This document shows, in pieces, positions 62,288 through 64,000 of a DNA stretch of 64,000 nt. This stretch comes from an uncultured Pseudomonadales bacterium (lineage in GTDB: Bacteria; Pseudomonadota; Gammaproteobacteria; Pseudomonadales; Azotimanducaceae). The stretch is taken from NCBI GenBank assembly GCA_958296165.1, contig OY282447.1, positions 4,687,154 to 4,751,153 of the forward strand, given 5' to 3'. How positions within the stretch are numbered: position 1 is the stretch's first letter; the number at the start of each line of letters is the position of its first letter. The notes beneath the pieces are model-generated. The model was not told the DNA's origin. It worked only from the letters and a program-made list of their open reading frames with translations, and ran no database searches. The position numbers were made by a program, and so were the translations under genes.

Positions 62288-62842
62288 ATGTATGCTACGG
62301 TGGACTTGCGGCTGTCGGCGGGCCGGGAGCTGCCGGCGGGCAGCCGCCTGGCGACGCTGGCGGAATTGGAGTCGGCGCCGGCGGAGCGGCTGCCGCGGCT
62401 GCTGCTGGACGCGTTCCGGCGCCACGCCGGGGCGGAGTCGGCGGGTCTGCGGCGCGGCCTGCACCTGCGCGTGCGCGCGGCGCTGGAGCGGCACGGCGCG
62501 GCGGCCGGCCTGCCGACGCTGGCGGAGTGCGAGCGGATGCTCGCCGAGAGACGATGAGAGAGGATGACGGCGATGTTGGACGCGACGCTGGAGCGCTGGC
62601 GCGAGGCGAAGGTTGCACATGGAGCCGCGTAAGGGCGGCTCGCGCTGCTCGGCCGGCAGGCGGAGCGGCGGTTCGGCGTTCGCGTGGCGAGACGGGTGAC
62701 GGCGCTGCTGGCGGACGTGTCGGACGTGTCGCGTCTGGACGAGGCCGGCGAGTGGCTGGTCGAGTGCGACACAGGCGAGGCGCTGCTCGCGCGCCTGCAG
62801 CAAGCCCACCCTCCGCGAGCACATGGCGAGAAGACACCGTGA
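62288..62842 (+). pseudogene. Decayed Rpn/DUF4351-like nuclease or transposase-associated protein
   Basis: One frame, interrupted by TGA at 62555 and TAA at 62630, encodes three consecutive pieces that fit the middle and C-terminus of Rpn (PD-(D/E)xK, recombination-promoting) proteins with a DUF4351-like tail: RLATLAELESAPAERLPRLL, then TLERWREAKVAHG, then GRLALLGRQAERRFGVRVAR and EWLVECDTGEALLARL. The catalytic N-terminus is missing; a stop lies at 62222. The segment is extremely GC-rich compared with the island to its left. The stretch 62070-62287 shows no clear gene. Confidence 0.5.
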
Positions 62843-62887
62843 GCGCTCGTTGATCGCCCACCTCCGGCAGCTCCGGCAGCCACCGAG

Positions 62888-62917
62888 TTGAATCGGTTCT
62901 GCCCGGTCGCATAGCAT
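62888..62917 (+). promoter_or_regulatory. Candidate promoter of the phytanoyl-CoA dioxygenase gene
   Basis: TTGAAT (62888-62893) and TAGCAT (62912-62917) are separated by 18 bases, each matching four of six consensus positions, 40 bases before the ATG. Confidence 0.3.
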
Positions 62918-62957
62918 CGCGCACAGTCCTAGTCGAGAGGCAACGCCGAAGCAACAC

Positions 62958-64000
62958 ATGCAGCAGACGCAAGTGCAGGAAGACAGGTCTTCGTCCACTT
63001 CGGGAAGCCTGCCGAACGTGGCGGACTACGGCGAAGTCATCGCCGGGCTGCGCGACGAAAACGCACGGCTGCGTGCGGAGCTGGCGCACTTGCGCGCCTA
63101 TGGAGAAGAGCCGCAGCCAAAAGCCACATGGGAGGCCGAGGCGCACCGTGGCATCGTCTACGCCGACGGCCACTCGCGCAACAGTTCGCTCTCTGCCGGC
63201 CGATTGCTCAAGCAACTGGCCGGCTTGTCCAAGGAGCGCATGAAGGCCGGCCGCATCCGCGACAGCGACGCACTGGGCTATTTGCCGAAGCCGAGCGCGG
63301 ACGCAGCGCAACTCGAAGCCGATTTCGTCCGCTGGGGCTATTGCCTGGTTGAGGATGCCATGTCGCCGCAGCAAGTGTGCGCACAGGTTGGTCGGCTCGT
63401 CGACCAAGCCGAGGCGGAACGGCGACTGGATTCCGCGATCGTGACCAGCGCCGGCGGCACCGCGCAGCTTGTGAACAATCTGATCCTCAAAGGCGCGGTG
63501 TTCCGCGACGCCGTGGAGTTCAAGGAATCCGCCGCGCAGCGCGGCCCACTCGTAGATCAGCTGCTTACCAAAATAATGGGCGAAGGCTTCGGCCTAGGAT
63601 GTGCGCACGGCTCCATCGTCCACACCGGCGGCGGCCTGCAAGAACTGCACATCGACCAAGGCGGCATGCCCCTGCCCTATCCGCCCTTTCCGTTCGGATC
63701 TCTCATCATCTGGTGCTATAGCGATTTCAGCCTCGCGGCCGGCGGCACCTACGTTGTGCCGGGCTCGCACCGCTTCGCCGGCGGCGCCACCAGGTTTCAC
63801 GAAGGCGCCGACCTCGTCGGGCTAGTGGACGGCGAACCTGGCCTGGTCGCCATCTGCGCGCCTCCGGGCACATGCATCATCACCGACACCCGCGTGCTGC
63901 ACTGCGGCGGACGGCGCACCGCGCCCGGCACTCGCTACGCGATGCGCTGTCATTACAACCGCCACTTCATGCGGGCTTTGCACGAGCAGGCGTCCGCCAA
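62958..64000 (+). CDS. Phytanoyl-CoA dioxygenase (PhyH) family protein, 3' end outside window
   Basis: The frame from ATG 62958 is open to the last base (347 codons). The N-terminal 50-60 residues include a short coiled coil (IAGLRDENARLRAELAHLRA). The double-stranded beta-helix domain follows: FVRWGYCLVEDAMSPQQV is the usual PhyH start, LQELHIDQGG holds the His-x-Asp iron ligands, and TRVLHCGGRRTAPGTRYAM holds the distal His and the 2-oxoglutarate-binding Arg; TYVVPGSHRF is a standard PhyH block. Fe(II)/2-oxoglutarate hydroxylase; the substrate is unknown and may not be a lipid. No SD sequence at normal distance is seen. Confidence 0.88.
   Translation, partial: MQQTQVQEDRSSSTSGSLPNVADYGEVIAGLRDENARLRAELAHLRAYGEEPQPKATWEAEAHRGIVYADGHSRNSSLSAGRLLKQLAGLSKERMKAGRIRDSDALGYLPKPSADAAQLEADFVRWGYCLVEDAMSPQQVCAQVGRLVDQAEAERRLDSAIVTSAGGTAQLVNNLILKGAVFRDAVEFKESAAQRGPLVDQLLTKIMGEGFGLGCAHGSIVHTGGGLQELHIDQGGMPLPYPPFPFGSLIIWCYSDFSLAAGGTYVVPGSHRFAGGATRFHEGADLVGLVDGEPGLVAICAPPGTCIITDTRVLHCGGRRTAPGTRYAMRCHYNRHFMRALHEQASA

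Noticed and set aside
62060-62998. Minus-strand frame ending upstream of the antitoxin
   Set aside because: Only the last 30-35 residues look protein-like and there is no start signal; the rest is Arg/Pro/Ala-rich shadow of the decayed Rpn-like gene. A short leader peptide cannot be excluded.

Overview
The window is GC-rich, densely packed chromosomal DNA from a Gram-negative bacterium, most probably an uncultured gammaproteobacterium. The basis for this is the TonB-dependent receptor, exported and lipid-anchored proteins, the trxB-aat-bpt N-degron block next to a PA4642-family gene, and the gammaproteobacterial style of selO, pcm, folE, hppA and mtnA. Genes overlap by 4-16 bases again and again (ATGA, GTGA and TGATG junctions), so most stretches are operons. 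GTG and TTG starts are common. No rRNA, CRISPR array, prophage or complete insertion sequence was seen; there is one tRNA-Glu.

Layout. 0-3 kb: end of selO, an exported pcm, a Leu/Ile/Val-type binding lipoprotein and folE. 3-7 kb: a four-gene oligopeptide ABC importer (two permeases, two ATPases), then tRNA-Glu. 7-11 kb: the first of three heterodimeric exporter-fold ABC transporters, followed by a large peptide-binding protein that may serve the importer. 13-14 kb: a C5-cytosine DNA methyltransferase broken by one frameshift. 14-19 kb: DUF362 protein, CapK/PaaK-like ligase, gamma-glutamyltransferase and a nucleotidyltransferase pair. 20-22 kb: a small membrane coiled-coil protein and a divergent GH32 enzyme. 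22-31 kb, minus strand: TonB receptor, esterase and exporter pair 2 as one operon. 31-36 kb, plus strand: exporter pair 3. 36-44 kb, minus strand: YdjM-like membrane protein, a transporter-dehydrogenase-hydrolase catabolic operon, a DUF899 protein, mtnA and hppA.

44-48 kb carries a lipoprotein with a lipase-type nucleophile followed by an AAA-type ATPase, the clearest two-gene unit without a recognised function. 48-55 kb: a ThDP enzyme, a HupE/PPIase pair, a haloalkane dehalogenase, then bpt, aat, trxB and PA4642. 56-58 kb: a NatAB-like ABC pair. 58.6-62.1 kb looks like a foreign, less GC-rich island: a Phd/UPF0175 antitoxin, a DUF3368 PIN toxin, mcrB (frameshifted in an A4 run) and mcrC read as one operon. 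A decayed Rpn/DUF4351-like nuclease follows, and the window ends inside a phytanoyl-CoA dioxygenase gene that has no stop within the window.

The points most worth following are: (i) the TonB receptor + esterase + paired exporter-fold ABC operon, which has the parts list of an exporter-fold siderophore importer, together with an extra multi-helix membrane insert in the large ABC subunits; (ii) the lipoprotein/ATPase unit; (iii) two restriction-modification genes (C5 methyltransferase, mcrB) each broken by a single base; (iv) short tandem repeats of related sequence that sit between genes throughout the window.
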